A DNA stretch of 26,009 bases from Magnetococcales bacterium (GCA_015232795.1 JADFYX010000004.1:1-26009); one strand, 5' to 3'; positions 15,306 through 23,004 are shown, counted from the stretch's first letter. Notes: generated by a model from the letters alone, not told the origin. Numbers and translations: made by a program.

Positions 15306-15353
15306 CCAAGATTCGGCAGTTGTCGCCACGCACCGCCAACTGCCGAATCTTGG
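15306..15353 (+). mobile_element. 48-bp palindromic element (short form) before trmFO
   Basis: CCAAGATTCGGCAGTTG (15306-15322), 14-base spacer, and its perfect complement (15337-15353). It differs from the 5838-6000 copy by lacking exactly 115 bases between the two CACGCACC repeats, and by a paired change at the third base of each end (T to A on the left, A to T on the right) that keeps the palindrome. ATAAA lies directly on both sides (15301-15305, 15354-15358), as expected of a 5-bp target duplication. It ends 23 bases before the trmFO ATG. Confidence 0.9.
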
Positions 15354-15376
15354 ATAAAGAGAGTACGAGAAGTAAT

Positions 15377-16702
15377 ATGAGTGTGCCATTTAAAACCGTT
15401 CATGTGATAGGGGCTGGCCTTGCTGGTTCTGAAGCAGCTTGGCAGTTAGCAAAACAGGAGGTTCCGGTTCGTCTCTATGAGATGCGCCCCCAACACTCCA
15501 CCCCTGCCCACCAGACTGGAAACTGTGCTGAATTGGTCTGTTCCAACTCTTTGCGATCTGATGATAAAGAGAGAAATGCGGTGGGCCTGCTTCATGAAGA
15601 GATGCGACAGATGGGTAGCTTGATTATGCAAGCAGCAGATGCCAACAGAGTGCCTGCTGGTGGTGCCTTAGCTGTTGATAGAGAAGGGTTTTCCAGCACT
15701 GTAACCAATCTCTTGGATGCTGCCCATAGAATCACCCGCGTTGATGGTGAAGTATCCGCCCCCCCTGAGGGTGAGTTAACACTTATAGCAACTGGTCCTC
15801 TTACATCTCCTGCACTATCTAAATGGTTAGAAAAAAAAATTGGCCCAGAGCGTCTGGCATTTTTTGATGCTTTAGCCCCAATAGTTGCCAAAGACTCCAT
15901 AGATTTTAGCAAAGTTTGGAAACAGTCTCGCTATGATAAAGGGAGTGCGGACTATATAAATTGTCCGATGAATCGCCAACAGTACGAAACATTTATTGAC
16001 AATTTATTGGCAGCACAAAAAGTTGAATTTAAATCTTTCGAAAAAACAGCATATTTTGAAGGGTGTCTGCCTATAGAGGTAATGGCAGAGCGGGGTATAG
16101 AGACACTTCGTTATGGACCTCTTAAACCTGTTGGCTTGACAAATCCCCACAACCCAGCAGAAAAGCCCTGGGCAATAGTACAGCTTCGCCAAGATAACAG
16201 GCTTGGAACTCTTTGGAATATGGTAGGCTTTCAAACCAAACTGACATGGGGGGAACAAAAACGGATTTTTACCACCATTCCCGGCTTGGAAAATGCTGAG
16301 TTTGAACGTCTTGGAGCCATTCATCGCAATACATTTATTGATTCTCCTAAATTATTAGACAGTTATTTACGTTTGAAAGCCGATCCCAACATTTCTTTTG
16401 CAGGCCAAATTACAGGTGTTGAGGGCTATGTAGAGTCTGCTGCTTGTGGTCTTTTAGCAGGAATTTTTATGGCAAGAGCTGCTGCTGACTTTCCTCCACC
16501 ACCACTACCACCAGCAGTTACAGCCCATGGCGCACTTTTAAACCATGTAACACAACCACGACAAAACAACACATTTGAACCCATGAATGTTAACTTTGGC
16601 TTATTTCCTCCTCTTAATAAACCTTTGCCAAAAAAACAACGAAAACCAGCTTTGAGTCAAAGAGCCTTGGAAAATTTATGTGAGTGGATAGAATTATTGT
16701 AA
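15377..16702 (+). CDS. trmFO: Methylenetetrahydrofolate-tRNA-(uracil-5-)-methyltransferase TrmFO
   Basis: FAD- and folate-dependent enzyme making ribothymidine at position 54 of tRNA. 441 residues from ATG 15377; a longer frame opening at 15320 starts inside the palindromic element and is rejected. The FAD-binding VHVIGAGLAGSEAAWQLA is followed by the family signatures YEMRPQHSTPAHQT and CAELVCSNSLRSDD, then INCPMNRQQYETFI and YFEGCLPIEVMAERG. These are the parts that separate TrmFO from MnmG. GAGAAG lies before the start. It stands alone, with a promoter for the next gene downstream. Confidence 0.95.
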   Translation: MSVPFKTVHVIGAGLAGSEAAWQLAKQEVPVRLYEMRPQHSTPAHQTGNCAELVCSNSLRSDDKERNAVGLLHEEMRQMGSLIMQAADANRVPAGGALAVDREGFSSTVTNLLDAAHRITRVDGEVSAPPEGELTLIATGPLTSPALSKWLEKKIGPERLAFFDALAPIVAKDSIDFSKVWKQSRYDKGSADYINCPMNRQQYETFIDNLLAAQKVEFKSFEKTAYFEGCLPIEVMAERGIETLRYGPLKPVGLTNPHNPAEKPWAIVQLRQDNRLGTLWNMVGFQTKLTWGEQKRIFTTIPGLENAEFERLGAIHRNTFIDSPKLLDSYLRLKADPNISFAGQITGVEGYVESAACGLLAGIFMARAAADFPPPPLPPAVTAHGALLNHVTQPRQNNTFEPMNVNFGLFPPLNKPLPKKQRKPALSQRALENLCEWIELL

Positions 16703-16732
16703 GTAACAATAGAATTTAGAAACATTTTTTCA

Positions 16733-16762
16733 TTGTAAGTTAGATATTTTTCATAGTATAAT
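16733..16762 (+). promoter_or_regulatory. Sigma-70 type promoter before the M23 peptidase gene
   Basis: TTGTAA (16733-16738), 18-base spacer, TATAAT (16757-16762): a perfect -10 box and 4 of 6 matches at -35. The start of transcription is expected near 16769, leaving a leader of about 155 bases before the peptidase gene. Confidence 0.6.
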
Positions 16763-16925
16763 GTTCAACCTTTTGGACATATTGATGGAATTAGTATTAC
16801 AACGTTGTTTTAACTAGTTTTTAAAATTTTTAGGACCAAGATTAAAGAAACGGACCGACATTTGCATTCACTCCAACATTAACAGTAGTCAGTTGGATAA
16901 TTTTGTCTGGTCTTAACTTTAGCTT

Positions 16926-18878
16926 ATGGCGAGAGTAAGTATGCTTGCTGGAACAATAAAAAATCAAAAAAAACCGGCACTAACGATGTCTTCATATCCT
17001 GGTAGAGATCCTAGAATTGCTCGTGTCCTACAACAGACGAGTAAACGCCAATTCCCGATCATACTGTTTGCTATTTTGACAGTTGGCTTTATTGCTGTTA
17101 ACGGCGCTTTAAATGCGAGCACTGGTTCGAGTAGTATTGAGAAACCTTCTAGTTTTCTTAGCTGGATATTGCGTAATGAAGGACAACCTGTTCAGGCTCC
17201 AACGCCTCCGCCTATTCGTCAAGTAAAACAGAATGTCCAATCTAATGGCTCAAACCCACAAGTTCCAACAACAACCCCTATCAAACGAAACCCTGAAGAG
17301 TCAGTTCAGCTAGCTTCTCTTGGGGTTGATAAATCAAGCTCCTTTAGTATTCCTGACAGTCGTCCCCTAAAGGTAAATCGCAGATGGGCAAAGCTTAACA
17401 ACAAGGTTGTTATTGAGCGAGTAGGTCACAAAGATACACTTTCTACTCTCCTACAACGGCAACGAATTCCGTTGTCCACTGTCTATGCGGTAGCTCGTGG
17501 AGCAAAACCGGTATATAACCTAGCAAGCAATTTACAACGGGGTAAGTTGCTCAAGCTAGTTTTCAACAATGATAACAAGCTCATTGCCCTTGCCTATCCC
17601 ATTAGCAATGATCGGACTATGACGGTCATCAAGAAAAACGATGGGGAGTTTAGTGCACAGCTAGATAACAATCTTGAAAACCTGCCACAGACAACCAACC
17701 AATATGCTGAAGCTTCATTTGACAGCTCAGCAAAAATTGTTTTTAAAGATGCTGCCAAACTGGTTAAAGTTGAAATTCGCCGTGGTGATTATCTAACTGG
17801 TGTTTTAGCTCGGAGAAATATATCTCGTGCAACTGCAGTGCAACTTGCCAAAGTGACAAAACCAGTATTTGATTTAGCACGTTACTTAAAACCCGGTAAT
17901 GAACTCAAGCTCGCTTTATCTCCAGATGGAACCCTGAGTGGCTTGAAGTACCCAATGGACGATGAGCATATTTTATGGGTGACTCGGGACGCAAACAACA
18001 ATTTTGTAGCACAAATTGAAAAGAAAGAGTACGACATCCGCTTGGAGACCATATCCGGATTGGTTCGTGGTGATGGCTCCCTATTTTTAGCTGGTAAACA
18101 TGCTGGTCTTACAAAAGTCATGGCGGTTAAATTGGCTGCTCTGTTTGAGTGGGATGTTGACTTTGCTCGTGATATTAGAACCGGAGACCGTTTTACAGTT
18201 ATTCGTGAAGCTAAATATTTCGAGAACGAACGAGTTCGTGAAGGTGATATCATAGCTGCGGAATTTGTCAATCAAGGCAAAAAATACAGAGCGGTACAGT
18301 ACACCAATCCAGAAGGAAAAGTTGGCTATTTTGATACCAAAGGGCGAAGCATGCGTAAAATGTTTATTCGTGCCCCGGTAGATTTCAGTCGTATCTCATC
18401 TAAATTTGCCAAACGTCGTAAACATCCTGTTTTGGGATTCACAAGAGCCCATAAAGGGACAGATTTTGCTGCCTCAACCGGAACACCTGTTCGAGCTTCT
18501 GGTCAGGGTCGGGTGATTTTTGCTGGTCGTAAAGGTGGATTTGGCAATCTGGTACTAGTTCGCCATAACAATAAATATACTACCGCTTATGCTCATCTAA
18601 AAGGTATTTCAAAAGATCTAAATAAAAATTCCCGGGTAAAACAGGGACAGGTAATTGGTCAAGTTGGTATGACAGGTACAGCCACCGGACCCCATCTGCA
18701 TTATGAAATTCGGGTTAACGGTAGACAAGTTGATCCACTCAAAATTCAGTTGCCAGCAGCAACTCCAGTACCAAACAAATATATGGCTGACTTCCGTTTG
18801 AAAACAGCATCGCTGTTGGCAAGACTGAACATCGGAACCCTAAACGTAGCCTCACTATCCATTACCAATAATAGGTAA
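16926..18878 (+). CDS. mepM: M23 family murein endopeptidase, MepM-like
   Basis: Periplasmic, inner-membrane anchored peptidoglycan hydrolase, expected to cut stem-peptide crosslinks. Up to 650 residues. One transmembrane helix (FPIILFAILTVGFIAVNGAL) is followed by a Pro/Gln-rich linker. Two OapA/LysM-like domains follow (GHKDTLSTLLQRQRIP..., RGDYLTGVLARRNIS...), a third region near LETISGLVRGDGSLFLAG, and the LytM catalytic domain. Zinc ligands from the 16926 start are His509 and Asp513 (HKGTD) and His592, with His590 as catalytic partner (GPHLHYE). The start is open: 16926, 16941 (GAGAG five bases upstream) or 16986. prmC follows after 3 bases. Confidence 0.9.
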   Translation: MARVSMLAGTIKNQKKPALTMSSYPGRDPRIARVLQQTSKRQFPIILFAILTVGFIAVNGALNASTGSSSIEKPSSFLSWILRNEGQPVQAPTPPPIRQVKQNVQSNGSNPQVPTTTPIKRNPEESVQLASLGVDKSSSFSIPDSRPLKVNRRWAKLNNKVVIERVGHKDTLSTLLQRQRIPLSTVYAVARGAKPVYNLASNLQRGKLLKLVFNNDNKLIALAYPISNDRTMTVIKKNDGEFSAQLDNNLENLPQTTNQYAEASFDSSAKIVFKDAAKLVKVEIRRGDYLTGVLARRNISRATAVQLAKVTKPVFDLARYLKPGNELKLALSPDGTLSGLKYPMDDEHILWVTRDANNNFVAQIEKKEYDIRLETISGLVRGDGSLFLAGKHAGLTKVMAVKLAALFEWDVDFARDIRTGDRFTVIREAKYFENERVREGDIIAAEFVNQGKKYRAVQYTNPEGKVGYFDTKGRSMRKMFIRAPVDFSRISSKFAKRRKHPVLGFTRAHKGTDFAASTGTPVRASGQGRVIFAGRKGGFGNLVLVRHNNKYTTAYAHLKGISKDLNKNSRVKQGQVIGQVGMTGTATGPHLHYEIRVNGRQVDPLKIQLPAATPVPNKYMADFRLKTASLLARLNIGTLNVASLSITNNR

Positions 18879-18881
18879 TAG

Positions 18882-19754
18882 GTGTCGTCTCCCAAGGAAC
18901 AACCCTGGACCATACGGCGGTTAATTCAATGGGGTAGTGACTGGTTAGGTCAGCAAGGTATTGAAAATCCTCGTCTAGATGTGGAACTTCTTCTGGCTGA
19001 TGCCTTGTCTCTCACCCGCATGGATCTTTTTCTCGATATGGATCGCCCTCTGGATCGGCAGGAGTTAGGGGATTTTAAAAACCGCATTAAACGTCGCTCC
19101 CAACGAGAACCAGTGGCTTATATTGTTGGGTTACGAGGATTTTGGAAGCAAGATTTTTACGTTGATAGTTCAGTCTTAATTCCCCGTCCTGAAACTGAAA
19201 CCTTGGTTGACTCTATTTTATCACTTTATCCCCAACATGATGCAAAACTCACAATATTAGACATTGGCATTGGCTCCGGTGCTATTCTTCTCTCCCTGCT
19301 TAATGAATTTCCCAACGCTGTCGGGGTTGGGGTAGATATTTCAGAAGATGCCCTACGAGTTGCAAAGATAAATTGTGATAAATTTAACCTTGATGAGCGT
19401 GTTACCCTTTTTGCTAGCGATTTAACAGCTACCCTTCCCAATGATGCCAAATATGATTTAATCGTCTCTAACCCCCCTTATATTGTCAGGGATGAGATGG
19501 AAAAGCTACAACCAGAGGTAAAAGATAGAGAGCCCCGTTTGGCTCTAGACGGTGGCGAAGATGGTTTAGCTATATATCGCCCCCTTATTCCCCAAGCATA
19601 TAAATTTTTAAATAACTCTGGCTGGTTGGTGGTGGAAATCGGCTATGATCAAGGGGTGTCAGTTGCTGATCTATTTAAACAAGCAGGGTTAAAAAAGGTA
19701 TCGGTGGTTAAAGATTATGGCCATAGAGACCGGGTGGTAATGGGTGTTAAGTAG
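18882..19754 (+). CDS. prmC: Peptide chain release factor N5-glutamine methyltransferase
   Basis: Methylates the glutamine of the GGQ motif in release factors RF1 and RF2. 290 residues from a GTG start at 18882, three bases after the peptidase stop, with AGGTAATAGG upstream. The N-terminal helical domain includes ENPRLDVELLLADALSLTR. Then come VAYIVGLRGFWKQDFYV, LIPRPETETLV, the S-adenosylmethionine loop ILDIGIGSGAI, and the catalytic DLIVSNPPYIV (NPPY). The order and spacing are standard for PrmC/HemK. In many bacteria prmC follows prfA; here it follows an M23 peptidase instead, so it seems to depend on that gene's promoter. Confidence 0.93.
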   Translation: MSSPKEQPWTIRRLIQWGSDWLGQQGIENPRLDVELLLADALSLTRMDLFLDMDRPLDRQELGDFKNRIKRRSQREPVAYIVGLRGFWKQDFYVDSSVLIPRPETETLVDSILSLYPQHDAKLTILDIGIGSGAILLSLLNEFPNAVGVGVDISEDALRVAKINCDKFNLDERVTLFASDLTATLPNDAKYDLIVSNPPYIVRDEMEKLQPEVKDREPRLALDGGEDGLAIYRPLIPQAYKFLNNSGWLVVEIGYDQGVSVADLFKQAGLKKVSVVKDYGHRDRVVMGVK

Positions 19755-20013
19755 ACTTTTAAATTTAAAGGGATGGGTCTGGGAAGGGGGCATGCCACTT
19801 TCCAGTGGGGTTTGGGGCAAGGCCCCTATAATTATTACAACGAATTCAAGTTTAAATTGCTTACGTAGTCAAAAGCAAAACCTTGGGAGGCCTTGCAGGC
19901 CCCCAAACCCCCACGCTTTTTATTTAAAAGGCTTAAAAACAAAGGCAAAACCTTGGGCTTTGCCCAAACCCAGCAGGGAGATAATCCCCCTGCACCCCTA
20001 ATATTAATAGCTT
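19755..20013. repeat. Cluster of three double-hairpin repeats in both orientations (copies D-F)
   Basis: The gap between convergent prmC and the GDT1-type gene is almost wholly repeat. Copy D (19769-19826, forward) has GGGATGGGTCTGGGAAGGGG and GGTTTGGGGCAAGGCCCC. Copy E (about 19878-19915) is an inverted partial copy with AAAACCTTGGGAGG. Copy F (19942-20000, inverted) has CAAAACCTTGGGCTTTGCCC and AGGGAGATAATCCCCCTGC. TTGGGC (19953-19958) and GCCCAA (19962-19967) form the core stem. Hairpins here probably end transcription from both sides. No gene is supported; the open frames across it are repeat-derived. Confidence 0.7.
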
Positions 20014-20640
20014 TTAATCCAACTGTGTTAAAGCCAATGCTGCTAGAAGTAAAAAGAATACCCCTGCAATTTTATGCAATAAATTCATTGGAATACGCTT
20101 TAAAAAACGTTCCCCAACCATAACTCCGATAGCTGTCGATAGAGCCAGAGCCAATGTTGCACCCAACCAGATGGTTAAAGGGGGTGCAGCACTAGCCATT
20201 CCAGCTACGGCAATTTGGGTTTTATCACCAAATTCAGCGACAAAAATAAGCAGAAAAGCACTTAAAAAAATTCCCCTCCCAGATTTAATAGCAATTTCTT
20301 CATCATCTTCTTCCTCATGGGAAGCCATTAAAATTTGCAACCCAAACAGAGCAAAAAGTCCGGTTACGATAAAGATCATGATGTTATGGGGAATCCAAGT
20401 TGAAAGAGATGCACCAAACACCACCGCCAAAAGGTTTAAAAAGACAAAGGCAATCAAAGAGCCAAAAAAAACCGGTTTAGGGCGATGACGTGCAGCTAAA
20501 GTCATGCAAACCAGTTGCGACTTATCCCCCAACTCAGCAAGAAAAATCACCAACATGGTAGTTCCAGATATTGAGAACCATTTTGCAAGTTCTGGAATTT
20601 CAAAGAAAACAGAAGCGGAAGGCAGGATTGAGCTAGTCAT
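20014..20640 (-). CDS. TMEM165/GDT1 family transporter (probable Mn2+ exporter)
   Basis: 208-residue inner membrane protein with six hydrophobic segments in two homologous halves. Each half carries the family motif E-x-G-D-K-[ST]: LAELGDKSQLVCM (first half) and VAEFGDKTQIAVAG (second half). An acidic loop EEEDDEEIA separates the halves. Members in bacteria and yeast move Mn2+ (and Ca2+). The gene is preceded by a yybP-ykoY riboswitch with its own promoter, which strongly supports a role in manganese homeostasis. The ATG at 20640 is right after the expression platform, with only a weak AGG seven bases upstream. Confidence 0.92.
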   Translation of the reverse strand: MTSSILPSASVFFEIPELAKWFSISGTTMLVIFLAELGDKSQLVCMTLAARHRPKPVFFGSLIAFVFLNLLAVVFGASLSTWIPHNIMIFIVTGLFALFGLQILMASHEEEDDEEIAIKSGRGIFLSAFLLIFVAEFGDKTQIAVAGMASAAPPLTIWLGATLALALSTAIGVMVGERFLKRIPMNLLHKIAGVFFLLLAALALTQLD

Positions 20641-20654
20641 CAGAAAACCTATAA

Positions 20655-20693
20655 GGGGTCGAAAACAAAAGGCACACTACCTCGGTCGACCCC
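20655..20693 (-). promoter_or_regulatory. Putative expression platform hairpin of the Mn2+ riboswitch
   Basis: GGGGTCGA (transcript 5' side, 20693-20686) and TCGACCCC (20662-20655) form an 8-bp stem with a 23-base loop. It ends 14 bases before the ATG at 20640 and abuts the weak AGG ribosome site, with no long T-run. A translational switch or a competing structure with the aptamer P1 region is more likely than a classic terminator; this is inference. Confidence 0.5.
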
Positions 20694-20711
20694 ATCGCCC
20701 AGGCATTGTAC

Positions 20712-20873
20712 CTAAAGTCTCGTCAAACCCATCCAGTCTAACTATAGCAAACAGCTAAAAAGTTGGGTCCACATGTACCACAGGGTAATTTTGGTTCTGT
20801 TTAGCAAAATTAAAACCCCAATTATGTTGATACATGTCCTTTGCTAAAAACCAAAGGCGACTACTCCCCTTAG
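20712..20873 (-). ncRNA. yybP-ykoY manganese riboswitch aptamer
   Basis: Read on the minus strand: CTAAGGGGAGTAG (20873-20861) opens the aptamer with the hallmark GGGGAGUAG. A perfect hairpin follows (CCTTTG...CAAAGG), then ACATGTATCAACATAAT with the conserved CAACAU, and TACATGT pairing with ACATGTA. It closes with CGAGACTTTAG, where CGAGAC is conserved and CUUUAG (20717-20712) pairs with the opening CUAAGG to make P1. The four-way-junction layout and conserved loops match the yybP-ykoY class, which senses Mn2+ and usually turns on exporters. It lies directly upstream of the GDT1-type gene and downstream of a good promoter. Confidence 0.88.
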
Positions 20874-20886
20874 AGTATTGGGGGTC

Positions 20887-20915
20887 ATTCTAGAAAATTA
20901 TTTTGAGAGACGCAA
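20887..20915 (-). promoter_or_regulatory. Promoter of the riboswitch-transporter unit
   Basis: On the minus strand: TTGCGT (20915-20910), 17-base spacer, TAGAAT (20892-20887). The predicted start near 20880 falls just before the aptamer's P1 strand, which supports both calls. Confidence 0.65.
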
Positions 20916-20958
20916 TGGTTTAGGGAAAACCCCCAAGAGTGTGATTGTTTTCAACCTG

Positions 20959-20998
20959 AAAACGGCATTTGGAAGCATACACTTCCAAATGCCGTTTT
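20959..20998. terminator. Bidirectional intrinsic terminator
   Basis: AAAACGGCATTTGGAAG (20959-20975), loop CATACA, and its perfect complement (20982-20998) ending in TTTT. It lies 61 bases past the stop of the minus-strand coiled-coil gene and 44 bases upstream of the GDT1 promoter, so it insulates the riboswitch unit from read-through. Confidence 0.85.
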
Positions 20999-21058
20999 AG
21001 GCTATATAGATTACCTATATAACTTAGTTAAAAGTGGCAACTAATGGATTTAGTTTAA

Positions 21059-21649
21059 TTAATCAGCAACAACACTAACAAAAACCAACTCTCGCACAGT
21101 ATCCCTGTGGCGCATTAAACTATCTATCTCTTTTAAGATAAAGTTGTGCCGTTTTATGGCGTTCTCAACACGGGCTCTGGCTATGGGTAGCTGCTCAGTT
21201 AAAATTTTCAGTTTTTCTTTGTGGGCATTTACCATAGCTGCTGTTTCTCGTTTTACCTCAAGTAGCTCCATGCGTTGTGGCTCGGTAGATACCATGGGAT
21301 CAACCAGAGAGAGACTTTGGACTTGGCGATATTTTTTTATGGCATCTTGTAGGGGCTTACTTTTAAAATTGAGGTTGATTTTAGCAATTTTGATTTGTTC
21401 AATAAGGTCAGTCAGCTCACTCTGCTTTGTAGCTACAACCTCAGCTTGAGTTTGATAGTTTTTCTCTTGTTCTATCAACTGAGTCTCTAAGGTATCCTCA
21501 CGTTTTTGCCGTTCTGCTTCCGATTTGGGATAAGACCAATTTCCCACCGCAAATGCGTCTGACAATGGCAGCAGACTTAACATGCAAAATAGCATTACAA
21601 GGCTGGTAAATACTGTAGGTCTATGATAGCTGGTGATAAAATGTTTCAT
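21059..21649 (-). CDS. Periplasmic coiled-coil protein of unknown function
   Basis: 196 residues, not recognised. The N terminus is a signal peptide: basic start, hydrophobic run VFTSLVMLFCMLSLLPLSDA, likely cleavage near AFA-VG at residues 35-36. The mature part is almost wholly charged helix: KREDTLETQLIEQEKNYQTQ, then KQSELTDLIEQIKIAKINLN, and a second helical block MELLEVKRETAAMVNAHKEKL continuing to the C terminus. This suggests two long coiled-coil arms. No cysteines in the mature part. A short GAGAG precedes the ATG. It is divergent from fliQ, with a 239-base gap holding the promoters of both, so a link to flagella is possible but not shown. Confidence 0.65.
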   Translation of the reverse strand: MKHFITSYHRPTVFTSLVMLFCMLSLLPLSDAFAVGNWSYPKSEAERQKREDTLETQLIEQEKNYQTQAEVVATKQSELTDLIEQIKIAKINLNFKSKPLQDAIKKYRQVQSLSLVDPMVSTEPQRMELLEVKRETAAMVNAHKEKLKILTEQLPIARARVENAIKRHNFILKEIDSLMRHRDTVRELVFVSVVAD

Positions 21650-21888
21650 CTCTCAAAGCTCTCCATTAGTCGAAAATATCCATGCACACTTAAATAACGG
21701 ATCGGACAAAACGGTTCTTACCATGAATTTTTTATTTTATTTTTGTTATCGAAATGCTAATTTTCCTTTTATATAGAACTAGAAAGGCGCACTGTGATCA
21801 GGAAATTCAATATTACCGTGAATTATGCTGGAAAATCAGTTAGCATGAGGTGATGTTTATATAAATTTTGTTTTTAAGAGCTTCTATC

Positions 21889-22158
21889 ATGCCAGTAGAG
21901 ACCGTAATTCAGATGGTGGTAGATGCGTTGCGGATCGCTATGATGATCTCAGCGCCCATGCTTTTGACTGCTTTGGTGGTTGGTATTTTGATCTCCCTTT
22001 TTCAGTCTGTTACCCAGATTCAAGAGATGACACTAACCTTTATACCTAAAATTCTCGCCACCTTTCTCGCTCTCATGATCTCCCTACCCTGGATGCTTCA
22101 AACTTTGATGGACTATTTTACCCATCTTTTTGAATCCATCCCCAACATGATCAACTAG
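21889..22158 (+). CDS. fliQ: Flagellar export gate protein FliQ
   Basis: 89 residues from ATG 21889, the standard FliQ length; a TTG at 21868 in frame is not needed. Two transmembrane helices: ALRIAMMISAPMLLTALVVGILISLFQSV and TFIPKILATFLALMISLPWML, with the conserved SVTQIQEMTLTFIPKI between them. It forms the FliP5-FliQ4-FliR1 gate of the flagellar type III export system in the inner membrane. AAGAG lies nine bases upstream of the ATG. fliR starts 4 bases after its stop. fliP is not next to it, unlike the common fliOPQR order. Confidence 0.93.
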   Translation: MPVETVIQMVVDALRIAMMISAPMLLTALVVGILISLFQSVTQIQEMTLTFIPKILATFLALMISLPWMLQTLMDYFTHLFESIPNMIN

Positions 22159-22162
22159 CCCA

Positions 22163-22957
22163 ATGGATCCTTTTGCACTGATGGACTTTTTAGGGCTCTC
22201 CATCGGTCAGGTGGAGCGTTATATTTTGATAGTATCGCGTTTTTCCGGCATGTTTTTGTCAGCCCCTTTTTTCTCCCGTGCTGTTGGTCCAAGGCGCATT
22301 AAAACAGCTCTTTTGCTGGGTATATCCTTGGTAGCTTTTCCTCTGGTATCGCCTTGGGCATTGGAGGGCAAGGCTTCTGTGCCAATGATGGTAGGGGCTG
22401 GAGTTACCGAAGTGGTTATCGGTGCTGTTTTTGGTATGTTGGTGCACTGGGTTTTAGTGTCAGTACAGGTTGCAGGTGGTTTGATTGGCTTTCAGATGGG
22501 GCTATCCATGGCCATGGTTATGGACCCCACCTCCGGTATGCAAGAAGGTGTGTTGAGTAACCTGCTATACTTGGTTGTTTTAATGCTATTTCTTAACCTT
22601 GATGGGCACCATTTATTAATTGAGGGCATAGCAAATTCATTTAAAACCATGCCCCTTGGAGGTGGTTTGCCAGCAGGAGATGGGATGTTGAGAGCCGGTA
22701 TTGCCGGCCTGCTACAACTTTTTAAGCTAGCACTTATTATAGCTGCACCAATTATCGCTGCAACAAAGCTGCTCTATCTCGGTATGGGTCTGATAAACCG
22801 CGCCTCACCACAAATTCAGGTTTTCTTTTTAGCTATGCCCATAGCCCAAATGATCGGTTTTATTGTATTGGGCCTCACCATGACACTTTTTTCTCAGGTC
22901 ATGGCGCGAGAAGTTAACGGATTTTTCGCATTGGCTAATAAGGTTCTTGGCTTATAA
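22163..22957 (+). CDS. fliR: Flagellar export gate protein FliR
   Basis: 264-residue integral membrane protein, the single-copy subunit of the export gate. Family features: the opening YILIVSRFSGMFLSAPFFSRAVGPRRIKTALLLGISLV, the GFQMGLSMAMVMDPTSG stretch (GFAMA..vDP.sg in relatives), LDGHHLLIEGIANSFKTMPLG, and a hydrophobic C-terminal half with PQIQVFFLAMPIAQMIGFIVLGLT. It is separated from fliQ by 4 bases and from flhB by 47, all on the same strand. Confidence 0.95.
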   Translation: MDPFALMDFLGLSIGQVERYILIVSRFSGMFLSAPFFSRAVGPRRIKTALLLGISLVAFPLVSPWALEGKASVPMMVGAGVTEVVIGAVFGMLVHWVLVSVQVAGGLIGFQMGLSMAMVMDPTSGMQEGVLSNLLYLVVLMLFLNLDGHHLLIEGIANSFKTMPLGGGLPAGDGMLRAGIAGLLQLFKLALIIAAPIIAATKLLYLGMGLINRASPQIQVFFLAMPIAQMIGFIVLGLTMTLFSQVMAREVNGFFALANKVLGL

Positions 22958-23004
22958 CCGAATATCTTAAAATATTCTGATACAAAATGGGTGGCTTATA
23001 GACC

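Noticed and set aside
15320..15376. Upstream extension of trmFO by 19 residues
   Set aside because: These codons come from the 48-bp palindrome and its edge. The ATG at 15377 has a ribosome site and gives the family's usual N terminus.
16840..16920. Possible further palindromic copy (CCAAGATT and GTCTGGTCTT) before the M23 gene
   Set aside because: Only eight bases match the element's end and the arms do not pair beyond a weak stem.
19744..20123. Open frames across the prmC-gdt1 gap
   Set aside because: They run through inverted copies of the double-hairpin repeat and have no ribosome site or protein-like pattern.
20504..20758. Plus-strand frame over the riboswitch region
   Set aside because: The sequence is explained by the minus-strand aptamer, promoter and gene start.
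21794..21853. Short frame GTG...TGA reading RKFNITVNYAGKS, reminiscent of the start of biotinyl-domain proteins
   Set aside because: Only 19 codons and no further similarity; it lies in the fliQ promoter gap. Too short to support.
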